A DNA stretch of 64,000 bases from Anisodus tanguticus (taxonomy: Eukaryota > Streptophyta > Magnoliopsida > Solanales > Solanaceae), in contig CM067545.1 of assembly GCA_034509755.1 (NCBI GenBank), positions 47,733,062 through 47,797,061 of the forward strand, given 5' to 3'. The notes beneath the pieces were generated by a model. It ran no database searches. It saw only the letters and a list, made by a program, of their open reading frames with translations, and was not told the origin of the DNA. A program made the translations under genes and the position numbers. Shown piece after piece: positions 1-11,328 of the stretch. Every line of letters starts with the position of its first letter. The first letter of the stretch is position 1.

Positions 1-146
1 AGTGAGGGGATTAAATTCCTTAAGGACACACAGTGAATTCTGTGGTCTCGGATATTTTCTTACTTCTGCATTATTTTTCCAGTTTCTGTTTTTCTGGTTT
101 TGGTTTTTTTTTTTTTCCTGATTTTTTGAACACAGGGTAGATAACA
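1..146 (+). repeat. 5' LTR, 3' portion only
   Basis: This matches 5444-5599 almost base for base, including the poly-T stretch and the GAACACAGGGTAGATAACA end. The right-hand copy has an extra T-rich block of about 14 bases. The rest of the LTR lies upstream of the window. Confidence 0.9.
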
Positions 147-558
147 ATCTTAAGGAATTTAATAATTATTTCTGTGTTCACTTGTTCTTGTTTAACAATT
201 ACAGAACGTTGTCAGAAAAGAAAAAAAAACGTGTATGTTTGTTGTTTCGGTGTAACGAACTTATATGTTGTTTGGAGACTAAAATCTTCGGATTTTCTAC
301 TCCGGTTGAGATTAAAGTTTTCATAACTTTCTACTCATTTGGGTACTTGATTTGAAGATATAAAAACTTCATCAAGTATACAATATACAATTTACTGCAT
401 TTCGTTTCAAGTATTTTAAATCTGTTCGTGTAACCTTGATTCAGTTTGAAGAAATAAAATCTTCACCGTTGTGTATTATATTTGTTGCTGTCAAAACTGA
501 TTCGGTTCGAAGTCTTCACCGTTTATTAAACTTTTTCTTTGCTTCGTTTGCGACGAAA

Positions 559-1543
559 ATGGGAGACATGACTCCAAATTTGAATGCTACGCTCGCCACA
601 CCAAATTTCATGGTTGGTTCTACGAGCAATACTTTGCGTCCTCCGGTCGTCTTGCACCAAAGACCGGCTCCGTGAAGCCTGGAAAATTCACCGAATTGAT
701 TTCAAACTATGGCAACAAAAGATGTTCTTCTATTTAACTACTTTAAACCTCCAAAAGTTTATTAAGGAGGTCGTTCCGGTTTTGCCGGAATCAACACCTG
801 AGAATGAACGTTTTGTTGTAACTGAGGCATGAAAGCATTCAGATTTTTTGTGCAAGAATTATATTCTTAGCGGACTGGAGGATGATCTTTACAACGTCTA
901 TAGTAATGTGGAAACATCAAAAGAACTATGGGATGCGTTGGAAAAGAAATATAAAACAGAAGATGCTGGATTAAAGAAGTTTATCGTTGTCAAGTTTCTG
1001 GACTACAAAATGGTAGATGGCAAGTCTGTTGTTACTCAAGTTCAAGAGTTGCAGGTTATCATCCACGATCTACTCGCTGAAGGTTTGGTGATTAGTGGGG
1101 CGTTTCAAGTTGCGACAGTAATAGAAAAGCTGTCTCCTTCATAGAAGGACTTCAAAAATTACTTGAAACACAAGCGAAAGGAGATGACACTGGAAGATCT
1201 CATCGTTCGGTTGAGAATCGAGGAAGATAACAAGGCAGCGGAGAAGAAGGCAAATGGGAGATCAACCATAGGGGGAGCACATATTGTTGAAACTGCCCCA
1301 ACTAATCTGAAAAAGAGAAAAAATGCATCGGGACCAAGGAGCTATCCCAACAAGAAGAAATTCAAGGGAAACTGCCACAATTGTGGAAAAATCGGACACA
1401 AAGTTGCGGTATCGTCGTGCTCAAAAAAGGAAAAGAAGAAGGGTCAGGCTAATATGGTTGAAACAAACGAGGAAGTTGATGACTTGTGCGCTATGTTGTC
1501 TGAGTGCAACCTAGTGGGAAATCCGAAAAAAGTGGTGGATTGA
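559..1543 (+). pseudogene. copia gag (capsid-like) with CCHC zinc knuckle, broken
   Basis: The start at 559 reads MGDMTPNLNATLATPNF, then a frameshift near 660 moves the reading to the frame with FKLWQQKMFFYLTTLNL, typical of plant copia gag. The region matching the UBN2-type gag domain runs to about 1140. In-frame stops fall near 829 and 1142. A zinc knuckle follows at about 1370-1425, reading CHNCGKIGHK and then a Cys; the usual last spacing is disturbed by inserted residues. In the family this protein packages element RNA in cytoplasmic particles. This copy cannot make a full product. Confidence 0.85.
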
Positions 1544-4490
1544 CTCTAGCGCCACTCGCCACATTTGTGCTGTTAGAGAAGCCTTTGCTTCATATGCTCC
1601 CGCCGGGCCCAACGAGACCATATATATGGGAAATTCTGCAACGGCCAAAATTGAAGGTTATGGAAAGATACTGCTGAAGATGACATCTGGCAAGGTAGTG
1701 ACTCTCAACAACGTCTGTCATGTTCCTGAAATTAGGAAAAATCTAGTATCTACCGGACTTCTAGTAAAGAATGGTTTTAAGTGTGTTTTTGTTTCTGACA
1801 AGGTTGTAATAAGTAAGAACGAGATGTACATAGGAAAAGGTTACCTCACATAGGGCCTTTTCAAATTGAATGTAATGGTCGTTGCCAATAATAATAAGTT
1901 TCTGCTTCGTCTTACTTACTTGAGTCAAATAATTTATGGCATTCACGTTTAGGACATGTCAATTATAGAACCTTGCGAAAAATGATTAGTTTGGAAGTAT
2001 TGCCTAAGTTTGAATGCAATCAATCAAAATGTCAAATCTGTGTTGAGTCTAAGTATGTTAAACATCCTTATAAATCAGTTGAAAGGAATTCAAGTCCTTT
2101 AGACTTAATCCATACAGATATTTGTGACATGAAATCAATCCCATCTCGCGGTGGAAAGAAGTATTTCATAACTTTTATTGACGATAGTACGCGGTATTGC
2201 TACGTTTATTTACTTAATAGTAAAGATGAAGCAATTGAAGCATTCAGCAATACAAAACGAAGTTGAGACTCAACTTAACAAAAAGATTAAAATGATAAGG
2301 AGTGATAGGGGCGGTGAATATGAATCTCCTTTTGAATAAATATGTTTGGAATATGGCATTATTCATCAAACAATCGCCTTACTCGCCACAATCAAACGGA
2401 ATTGCGGAAAGGAAAAATAGAACCACGAAAGAAATGATGAATGCCACTTAATAAGTTACGGTTTACCCCGAACTTGTGGGGGAAGCCATTCTAACGACTA
2501 GCCGAATACTCAATCGAGTGCCCCATAGCAAAACAAAATCTATTCCATACGAAAAGTGGAAAGGAAGGAAGCCCAATTTGGGATACTTCAAAGTGTGGGG
2601 GTGTTTGGCCAAGGTGCAAGTTCCTAAACCCAAAAGGGTAAAAATAGGACCTAAAACCATTGATTATGTTTTCATAGGATATGCCACAAATAGTAAGGCA
2701 TATCGATTTCTAGTTCACAAATCAGAAAATCCCGACATTCAGGTGAATACGGTAATTGAATCAGATAATGCTGACTTCTTTGAAACCATATATCCATATA
2801 AAAAGTAATGTGAGTCGTCTAGCAAAGAATCTAAACGACCTCGGGAAGAAACAAAGGAAAATATTCATGATGAGGAAAATACAAGACGCAGCAAACGTCA
2901 AAGGACGTCTACTTCCTTTGGACCAGAATTTCTAACATTTTTGTTGGAGAATGAGCCTCGAACCTTCAACGAAGCTATGTCTTCATCGGAAGCTCAATTT
3001 TGGAAAGAGGCAATCAATAGTGAGATAGAATCCATATTAAACAACCATACTTGGGAATTGGTTGACCTTCCTCCAGGGAATAAACCTTTAGGTTCCAAAT
3101 GGATTTTCAAGCGGAAAATGAAAGTTGATGGTACTATTGATAAATATAAGGCAAGACTAGTTGTTAAAGGGTTTAGACAACGAGAAGGTATTGATTACTT
3201 TGATACATACTCGCCGGTAACGAGGATTACATCCATTCGGGTGTTAGTAGCGTTAGCCGCCGTGTACGGTCTTGAAATCCATCAAATGGATGTGAAAACA
3301 GCCTTCTTAAATGGAGAGTTAGAGGAAGAAATTTACATGGAACAACCTGAGGGGTTTGTAGTTCCAGGGAAAGAGAAGAAGGTGTGTCAACTTGTTAAGT
3401 CTCTTTACGGACTAAAACAAGCACCCAAACAGTAGCATGCAAAATTTGACCCTACAATGTCTTTGTCAAATGGATTCAAGATAAATGAGTGTGATAAATG
3501 TGTCTACATTAAGAACACTCCGAACCACGTAGTCATTGTTTGTTTGTACGTGGATGATATGTTGATAATGAGTAACGACATTGCTAACATAAATGCTACT
3601 AAGCGCATGCTTGCTAGTAAGTTTGATATGAAAGACTTAGGAGTTGCCGATTTAATTCTGGGAATTAAAATCCATAAGACTCCTCAAGGTCTAGCATTGT
3701 CTCAAACTCATTATATTGAAAAGGTACTTGAAAAGTTCAAGTATTTGGACTTTAAAGTTGCAAAGACGCCAATTGATATGAACCTTGCTCTTGCAAAGAA
3801 TAAAGGTGAAAGTCATTCTCAATTGGATTATGCCAGAGTGTTGGGAAGTTTGATGTATATCATGAACTGTACGCGACCTGATATTGCGTGTGCTATAAGT
3901 AAACTAAGTCGCTACACTAGTAATCCCGACCAAAAAACATTGGCTGGCAATGAAACGAGTTTTGGGGTATTTAAAACATACTCAAAACTTTGCTTTGCAT
4001 TATAACGGGTATCCTGCGATTATTGAAGGATACGGTGATGCAAATTGGATCACCGGTTCAATCGAAACTAAATCCACAAGTGGATATGTTTTTACCATAG
4101 GTGGAGGAGCAGTGTCTTGGAAGTCATCCAAACAGACATGTATCGCCCGCTCTACAATGGAACCTGAGTTCATAGCTTTAGACAAAGCCGGTGAAGAAGC
4201 TGAATGGCTCCGGAATTTCTTAGAAGATATTCCATTTTGGCCCAAACCGTTGGCTCCTATATGCATACATTGCGATAGCCAAGCGGCAATAGGAAGAGTC
4301 GGGAGCCTTATGTACAACGGAAAGTCTCGTCACATATGACGAAGACATAATACCGTTAGACAACCACTTTCTAGTGGAATTATCACAATTGACTATGTTA
4401 AGTCAAGAGATAATGTGTCGGATCCACTAACTAAAGGCCTAACTAGAGAGGTAGTTGAAAGATCATCAAGGGGAATGGGACTATGGCCGA
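1544..4490 (+). pseudogene. copia pol (protease-integrase-RT-RNase H), broken
   Basis: Protease: the active-site region near 1540-1560 reads IDSSATRH, where the family has D-S/T-G-A, so the catalytic glycine is replaced. GAG-pre-integrase and integrase follow, with the zinc-finger Cys pair in SKCQICVESK (about 2028), HTDICD and FIDDSTRY (about 2110-2200), then a region of stops and frameshifts near 2265-2460. RT spans about 2941-4005 with KWIFKRK, KARLVVKGF, QMDVKTAFLNG and the polymerase box LYVDDML at about 3545. It is split by a stop at 3433. RNase H (about 3950-4340) keeps YGDANW, STSGYVF and CDSQAA. Confidence 0.88.
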
Positions 4491-5081
4491 GGACAAGTCA
4501 TCGTGACGGTAACTCTACCTAGAAGACTGGAGATCCCATGATCTAGGTTCAAAGAGATCAAACAAAGTCATTAATGACGGTTCAACATTGTCACAATAAC
4601 TCTTTGGTCCATTCTCGTGATGAGACAATGTTCAGTACCAGGATAAAGCATTATGGCTTTTTAATGGTTCCTAAGTTTGGTACGGGGTATATCAAATAGT
4701 GTATCTACGGGATGACACATTTAGGAATCACCTATGTAAGTGTGAAGTGTAAGCCGCTTCAAGGAGAATTATGTAAGGCCAATTCTCTACGCACTTATGA
4801 ACCGTGCGGTGTTCATGGTACAAAACGAACAAAACAATGAGAACCAAAGACGGTTAAAGGGTTAATTGTGTGACATGTGGTTGTCTAGGTATACACCAAA
4901 GCTCGACGGTTCAAGGATATCAAATCTACCGATTGACCGAGTATATCTGACATATGTTTACTACGGAAAGTTCAAAGAGAAATCTACTTATCCAGATGCG
5001 ATTAATCATTGCTTACGAATCACACAGTTTTTTGTCATGCATGTTTTTCATCATATAGCCATTCCCCATTCATATGGGGAT

Positions 5082-5599
5082 TGTTAAAGCTAGTTAATGA
5101 ATAAAGCCAGCTAAGTTGGTGTGAATGAGAAATGGAGGGAAAATGAATTTTTTTTTCTTTTCTGGAAAAAAGGCAAAGGCCTTTCCGAACAAATCACCAA
5201 CCTATTCCGAAGAGGCACCTTCGAGGCTATATAAGCGCGAGGCAATGCCTCATTTTTAATACACCGAAATTTTTTCCCCGCATCCGAAAATTCTGCATTC
5301 TTTTCACAAATAAAACTATCGAGTCTTCTTGTGTTTCGTTGCCAACTTTGAGTTCGTCGAAGTCGAAGGTGTTTGATGTACCGCTACTCTGCGACAGTAT
5401 ATCCGTTTTATCCCGGGAGGAAGTAATCCATAACCTCGGGTACGGTGGGGATTAAATTCCTTAAGGACACACGGTGAATTCGTGGTCTCGGATATTTTCT
5501 TACTTCTGCATTATTTTTCCAGTTTCTGTTTTTCTGATTTTGGTTTTTTTTTTTTGGTTTTTTTTTTTTCCTGATTTTTTGAACACAGGGTAGATAACA
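5082..5599 (+). repeat. 3' LTR of the Tork-like copia element
   Basis: It begins TGTTAAAGC directly after a purine-rich tract and ends GATAACA, a TG...CA unit of 518 bp. A TATATAA box lies at 5228-5234, consistent with the U3 promoter, and AATAAA-like A-rich sequence follows near 5310. Only the last ~146 bp can be compared with the 5' LTR inside the window. Confidence 0.85.
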
Positions 5600-5872
5600 A
5601 ATAAGTGTCACCTTAAGAATTCAAGACATAAATTTGTTACTCTTTTCATACTATACCCTCAGATAAAAACTGACAAGCTCTCTATTCAAGAAATATTTAT
5701 AGGCAAGTTCTATATTCAAGACATAAATGATTACTATTTATACATGCTTTAATCAAAAGGTAAAAGTAGTCTATTTTTATTAAATAAGGGTAGTTTGGTA
5801 AACTTTTCATTGTATTATTGATTTCTTAATGTGTGTTTTTTGCTAAAGTGACACTTATTATGGGACGGAGAG
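5600..5872. mobile_element. Stowaway-type MITE, left end displaced by the copia insertion
   Basis: The right end (5846-5872) reads AGTGACACTTATTATGGGAC and then a GGAG end, the classic Stowaway/mariner MITE terminus. The left side starts AATAAGTGTCAC at 5600, the inverted complement of the inner part of that terminus, with the outermost bases missing exactly where the copia LTR ends. The LTR element therefore appears to have jumped into the MITE's left inverted repeat; the missing bases should lie upstream of the window. Confidence 0.75.
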
Positions 5873-6135
5873 AATAGAAAATAACATAAAGCGATTTGGG
5901 GGTTATATTTTCGCATCTCAATAGGCGTCCTTAAAAGATCTTATGTCCCGCTAGGCATAAGTTTGATTTTGAAGGATAAAAATTAAGACCAGTCGATTTG
6001 AAGGGAAACCGTGCAATTTCTTCCTGTTTGGGACTGAAAGAGCATTGTTCAACTTTTTAAGCGAAAAAACAAATCCCTAAATTGCTCAAAAGTAAAGAAA
6101 TGGGATAATTTTATTGATGTCAAAGAGAAATTAAG
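5873..6135. other. non-coding stretch, candidate intron of the ATG1-like gene
   Basis: No coding signal is visible. If the exon at 6136-6381 belongs to a functional gene, this is the start of its first intron, which would also contain the MITE and the copia element. The A+T-rich composition fits a plant intron but proves nothing. Confidence 0.35.
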
Positions 6136-6381
6136 ACAGTACAAACCTCAAAAGACATCGAAAAGACGAATGATGTTTGGTTGATCAACAGAAGATAAGA
6201 AGTTGAGTTCACAGTCCAAGCAAGTCTTGAGTTGGCGAGTGAGGTTTAGGAGGTCGATTTGCTTCAACGCTACCACTTTTCCGGTCGACCGGTGCTCGGC
6301 TTTCCACAGCGTCGACGATGAACCGCCACCGACCTTACACGTCAGCTTGTACTCTCCGGCCGTTAGGTGATCAGCTTCCAT
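6136..6381 (-). pseudogene. ATG1-like Ser/Thr kinase, first exon only
   Basis: The minus strand encodes about 77 residues from MEADHLTAGEYKLTCKVGGG through KVVALKQIDL to HRST- and QPNIIRLFDVF-type kinase sequence. The glycine-rich loop (KVGGGSSSTLWKAEH) and the VALK lysine are intact, so this is kinase subdomains I-IV. Resemblance is closest to plant ATG1 and its short relative ATG1t, which act in autophagy; that is family knowledge, not proof. After DVF the frame hits TGA immediately before a good donor (GAG/GTTTGT at about 6147). One extra T relative to an expected ...DVFE would explain it, so the exon may be broken. The start is the first Met, 18 bp from the hAT-A terminus. No later exons are in the window. 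Confidence 0.6.
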
Positions 6382-7821
6382 TGTAAATGTACATTGTAAT
6401 AGATGGCCAGTGGATCGGGATTGGGTTAGTCGGGTCGGGACCGGCGGATCGGAGCGGGTGAGGGGCGGAATCGGGTCGGGTAGGGTCGGGGCCGCCGTCC
6501 CGTTTCCGAGTAGGGGCGTTTTTTTTTTCCACTTAATTTGAAAAAAACATATATAAAAAACTCAATAATTAAATAAGATAGTATAATAAAAACATTCAAA
6601 TGTTATTTTTATGTCTCTTATATTATTTAATAGACATATGATTTTTTTTATAATACAAATACAATTGTCAAAATTGCAACTTTGTGGTGTTGTTCAAAAG
6701 TTGTAAATTATATAGTAAAATTGTAATTAAAAAAATTACATTTTGAAAAAAACATGTTCTAGTTTCTTGATAATTTTATGTTCTTCAGTTGGAATTGGTT
6801 TTTGTCTATCAAAATTGCTCCACGTCGCTTCCACCTCCTTCGGATAAGATTTCATTATAGTTTTCGTCTTCTTCGTTGATCTCCGGTTGACCGCACCTTC
6901 TCCGCTCCGCTCGTATCTAATCTCTGAATAATACTACAATCTTCAAACTGTCTCCGGCTATTGAGTGTATGTGCTCTCCTATTTGATATATGCCGACAGA
7001 AAAAACGCTTTCAGACGCCGTTGATGACGCTTGAATGTTCAAAACATCTCGGGCCATCATTAAAAGTGTCGGAAAGGTCTTCTCATTCTCCTTCCAGTAT
7101 TTCAGCAAGTCTCCACGTCCTTCTTCATTGAGAACTCGCTTGGTACGTACATGCGAACCCCGCAAAACAAAAATATCAAACTCGCTAATTTGGTTAGTAG
7201 CGGTACGGCCGCACATTCTATTTCTGAGGCTTTCAATACTGGCCGCAGAAACAGCATGTCTTTTGTGAGGTTGTATTGAAGAATAAGAAGAAGATGGTTG
7301 GAAGCCGGTAGGTTGGTAGCACTTTCTTATTGGTAAAACCTATATATTTTTTTTCATTCGTCTTCTACAGTAGACAACACTTCTTCTTTGGTTTGTTCAA
7401 TAGGTGGTGGGTGATTTGGATTTTTGGGACTTGGAGGTGATAGTACTACTATACAAGCGTAAATAGTTTCAATAAGTGATTTAGTACCGTCTATTTTAAT
7501 AGTCGGATTTAATACATTACCAATAATATAAATAGTTGGAATAGAAATAAAATATTTTTTAATTTTGATAAACATTTTTTTAATAGCTGCCTTATAAGCT
7601 GATTTATCCATATATTCATTAAGCAGTAAAAATATTAGAGTTATATAAAACAACATAGTTGAAATAGTATGATAATATATATCGATTTTTTTTTTTGTTG
7701 CTTGAAAAAATTTCTATAAAAATACAATAAGTTTGAAAAAAATTTCCCAATCGCTATCTACAATCATATCAGTTGGATTTTGATTATGAGAGTTAAAAAA
7801 TAAAATTATAGGTTTTCTATA

Positions 7822-7829
7822 GTCATAAG
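7822..7829 (+). repeat. target-site duplication of hAT-B (left copy)
   Basis: GTCATAAG, identical to 11321-11328. The sequence belongs to the hAT-A transposase, where it encodes part of the AYDY stretch on the minus strand. Confidence 0.93.
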
Positions 7830-8208
7830 TAGGGCTGGCCAGTGGGCCGGGACGGGCCGACCCCGACCCGACCCCGTCCCGAGCCCGCCCCGATCCCGCC
7901 CCGACCCCGCTTAAAAAAAAATAAAAAAAAAATAACGGGGGCGGGACTCGAACTCAGGACGGGACGATGTCTCGACCCGCCAGACCCGAGCCCGCCCCAG
8001 GCCCGCCTCACCCGAGATCGCCCCGAGCCCGTCCCGAGCCCGAGCCCGACCCCGCCCTTTTTCCCCCTTTGCAAAAATGACCGTTGCACCAACGGCCATT
8101 TTAGATTATATCCGTTGGCCAACGGCCATTTTAGCCCCCCCCCTACCCCTTAATATTTATTTTTAACCCATAAGTTATTATATTTACACTTTAACCCAAT
8201 TTTTCAAC

Positions 8209-8216
8209 TATAAATA
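8209..8216 (+). promoter_or_regulatory. TATA box of hAT-B transposase
   Basis: TATAAATA lies about 300 bp upstream of the transposase ATG, followed by a CT-rich leader with CTCATTTTCTCTTCATC. The same TATAAATA sits at the same place in hAT-C (46468-46475, -), hAT-D (48162-48169) and hAT-E (52145-52152). Conservation in four copies supports a real promoter. Confidence 0.6.
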
Positions 8217-8517
8217 ACTCATTTTCTCTTCATCTTTCTCACAAATCTTCCTACAATCTCTCTAATTTCTCAATATATCTCTCTACAAATCTACATTGTT
8301 TGCTAAATATTCAATTTTATTAATTCATTTGGGAATTGGAAGTGAAGTTGGCAACTAGCTTGAGGATCTTCCATCGAGCAAAGTTTCAATTTTCAACCTT
8401 TCGATTACACGTCGGCGTTTGGTACATTCGTTCCTTCATTAAATTATTATTGTCTGTTTATTTTATTTAGCGCACTTAATTTCATTTACTTTAATTATTT
8501 GTTAGCATATAATTAAA

Positions 8518-10894
8518 ATGGAAGGAATTAGAGGTATGTTTAAGGGTAAGGGTAAGACTTCTTCTAGTAGGGGCAACCAGGGCAAGGGTACTTCTTCTAG
8601 TCATCTTATTCCTACACAGGATGATTTTGTTGATACTCAACATTTTCCTACAATACCATTAGATTTAGACGATATACCCACTAATGTTGATGACAACACA
8701 CCCACTAGTGCACCTTCAACTGAAATACCTCCTATTCCCTCTAGTATGAGACGAGGTCCAGCAAAACGACCATTAAAATCGATGCATGGACATTTTTTGA
8801 TAGGGACGTAGAGAATCAAGTAGCTATATGTAAAATTTGTAAAAATGTTTTAAAATTTAAAACTGGAAAAGGTCACCGTGGGACGGGGGTTTAATTAGAC
8901 ACGTAGTAAGTGCTCATCCAAACTAGGTATGCCCAATACCAGGCTTCAAAACCGGGTGCGCAAACGTCCGCTCCATCGGGACAAGGTTCACATACGACAT
9001 TGTCCCGGATCAAGTACGGGTCAAATTAACCCTATGACGGGGGGAATTGTAGGCTCTAAATACAATAAACATAGAGATAGGGAAGCAATATCAAAATTAG
9101 TTGCTTTGTGGAGGGTTTGCCTTTTTCATTTCCTTCATCTCCCGGTTTATTCATTACATTAGAGATATATATAATCCTGCTTTTAACGATTTTCCTAGAT
9201 CAACTGTTAAGAGAGATGTATTTAAATTCGCGCATGAATATCAACAATATTTGTTTTTTCATTATATCATTTTAATGGCAAAGTATCTATCACGTCTGAT
9301 ATAGGTCGTAGTACTAACGGCCATGATTATTTAACTGTAACTTGTCATCGGATAGATTATAAATGGTCTATGCAAAAACGTATTTTTAGCGTATAGATAT
9401 ATAGATGATAGGCACACTAGTACTTTTATTGCAGAAAATATTTATCAAGTGTGCGATTATTACGGAATTACCGATAAAATTATGACTATTACATTAGATA
9501 ACGCTTCTAATAACAATTACGCAATTACAATGTTAAAAAATAGTTTAACTCCGTCTTTTCCAGACCATTTTCATATAAAATGCGCTTGCCATATATATAA
9601 CTTAATTGTAAATGATGGTCTATCACTTTTTGAAGACATTCTTAGTAAAATACAATTTGCTATAAACTTTATTTTTAAAAGTAATAAAGTACAACGTAGA
9701 AAAGAATATAAAAAAACTTGTCACGATTGTGGACTACCTTATAGAAGAATTCCACAAGAACTATCCACTAGGTGAATTCTTTATACGAGCAACTACTTGT
9801 TGCTTATGACTATAAATTACCTATAACTTTATTTTTTAACTCTCATAATAAAAAGCCAGCTGATATGATTTTAGATAGTGATTGGGTAAAAATTTTCGAA
9901 CTTATTGTATTTTTAGAGAAATTTTTTCAAGCAACAAAAGAATTTTCCGGTATATATTATCCTACTATTTCAACTATGTTATTTTATATAACTCTAATAT
10001 TTTTATTACTTAGTGAATATATGGAAAAACCAAATTATAAGGCACTATTAAAAAAATGTTTGTCAAAATAAAAAAATATTTTATTCCTATTCCCTCTATT
10101 TATATTATTGGTTCTGTATTAAATCCTACTATTAAAATAGACGGTACTAAATCACTAATTGAAACTATTTACGATTGTATAGAAGTACTACCACCTCCAA
10201 GTCCCAAAAATCTAAATCACCCACCACCTATTGAACAAACTAAAGAAGAAGTGTTGTCTAGCGTAGAACACCAATGCAAAAAAATATATAGATTTTATCA
10301 ACAAGAAAATGCTAGTAACTTACCGGCTTCCATACCATCTTCTTCATCTTCAACACAACCTCACAAAAGACATGCTGTTTCTACGGCTAGTATTGAAAGC
10401 CTTAGAAATAGAATGTGCGGCCGTACCTCTACTACTAACCAAATTAGCGAGTTGGATATTTTTGTTTTGCAGGGTTCTGTACCTTATCAAGAAGTTATCA
10501 ATGAAGATGGACATGAAGACTTGCTGAAATACTGGAGGGGGAATGAGAAGACCTTTCGACACTTTCATTGATGGCTCGAGATGTTTTGAACATTCAAGCG
10601 TCATCAATGCGTCTCGAAAGCGTTTTTTCTGCAGCGATATCAAATAGGAGACCACAGATACTCATTGGCCGAGAGACAAACTTGGAAATTGCGTATTATT
10701 CGAGACCGGATACGAGCGGAGCGGAGAAGGTGCGGTCAACCGAGATCAACGAAGAAGATGATGAAGACTACAACGAAATCTTAACCGAAGGTAGTGGAAG
10801 CGACGTGGATCAATTTGACCAACAAATACCAATTCCAACCGAAGAACCACAGGAAATCATCAAGCAATTAGAACAAGTTTTTTTGAGAATGTAA
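8518..10894 (+). pseudogene. hAT-B BED-finger transposase, frameshifted
   Basis: The start MEGIRGMFKGKGKTSSSRG is shared with copies C and D. About 12-14 residues of the acidic region (DEELFSGTQEDFNLDD in copy D) are deleted, and the frame is lost in the BED finger near 8780. Core pieces: YIRDIYNPAFNDFPRSTVKR (about 9160), the first Asp context SDIGRSTNGHDY (about 9295-9330), the second Asp LDNASNNNYA (about 9494), IKCACHIYN, and RRKEYKKTCHDC. The dimerisation region (10480-10640) is also frame-broken. It ends QVFLRM with TAA at 10892. The protein would cut at the TIRs and rejoin at 8-bp targets in the nucleus; this copy is inactive. Confidence 0.88.
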
Positions 10895-11320
10895 TTTTTT
10901 TAATTGCAATTTTATTATGTAATTTGCAACTTTTGGACAACACCACAAAGTTGCAATTTAGATTTTAGACAATTGTATTTGTATTACAAAAAAATTATAT
11001 GTCTATTAAATAATATAAGAGGCACAAAAACAGCATTGGGATGTTTTTATTACACTATCTTGTTTTGTTTATTGAGTTTTTTTTATACATATGTTATTTA
11101 AAAAAAAAAAAAAGGAAAACCCGCCCCGCCCCGCCCCCGAGCCCGACCCGCCCCGACCCCGCCCCGCCCCGCCCCGATACCGACGGGATCGGGACGGGAC
11201 GGGACTGGAGCAGGTCCCGCCAGACCCGACCCCGCTAGGCCCCGCTAAACCCGACCCCGACCCCTGGCTCGTCCCGCCCCGACCCCGCCAGACCCGTGCC
11301 CGGCCCACTGGCCACCTTTA

Positions 11321-11328
11321 GTCATAAG
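11321..11328 (+). repeat. target-site duplication of hAT-B (right copy)
   Basis: GTCATAAG, identical to 7822-7829; hAT-A sequence resumes immediately after it. Confidence 0.93.

Larger units (their letters stand above)
1..5599 (+). mobile_element. Ty1/copia LTR retrotransposon (Tork-like), 5' end outside window
   Basis: A nearly complete copia element in the order gag, protease, integrase, RT, RNase H. The 5' LTR tail (1-146) and the end of the 3' LTR (5441-5599) are near-identical and both finish in GATAACA. Coding regions carry stops and frameshifts, so the copy is non-autonomous. After RNase H there are about 740 bp of non-coding DNA before a purine-rich tract (near 5073-5081) and the 3' LTR. 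I found no convincing tRNA-iMet primer site after base 146. Tork-like placement rests on overall protein resemblance and is an inference. Confidence 0.93.
7830..11320 (+). mobile_element. hAT-B transposon nested in hAT-A
   Basis: A complete 3491-bp element, from TAGGGCTGGCCAGTGGGCCG at 7830 to the inverted counterpart CGGCCCACTGGCCACCTTTA ending at 11320. The target-site duplication GTCATAAG is perfect at 7822-7829 and 11321-11328, the 8 bp expected of hAT transposition. The insertion splits the antisense hAT-A transposase just after its VAYDY-like motif. Both ends have about 200-300 bp of GGGTCGGG/CCCGACCC iterations. Confidence 0.95.

Noticed and set aside
7842..8153. Pro/Arg-rich ORFs in the hAT ends (also near 11041-11321, 43285-43577, 46531-46840, 47750-48126)
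   Set aside because: They translate the GGGTCGGG/CCCGACCC subterminal repeats in arbitrary frames, occur on both strands and are not conserved as protein.
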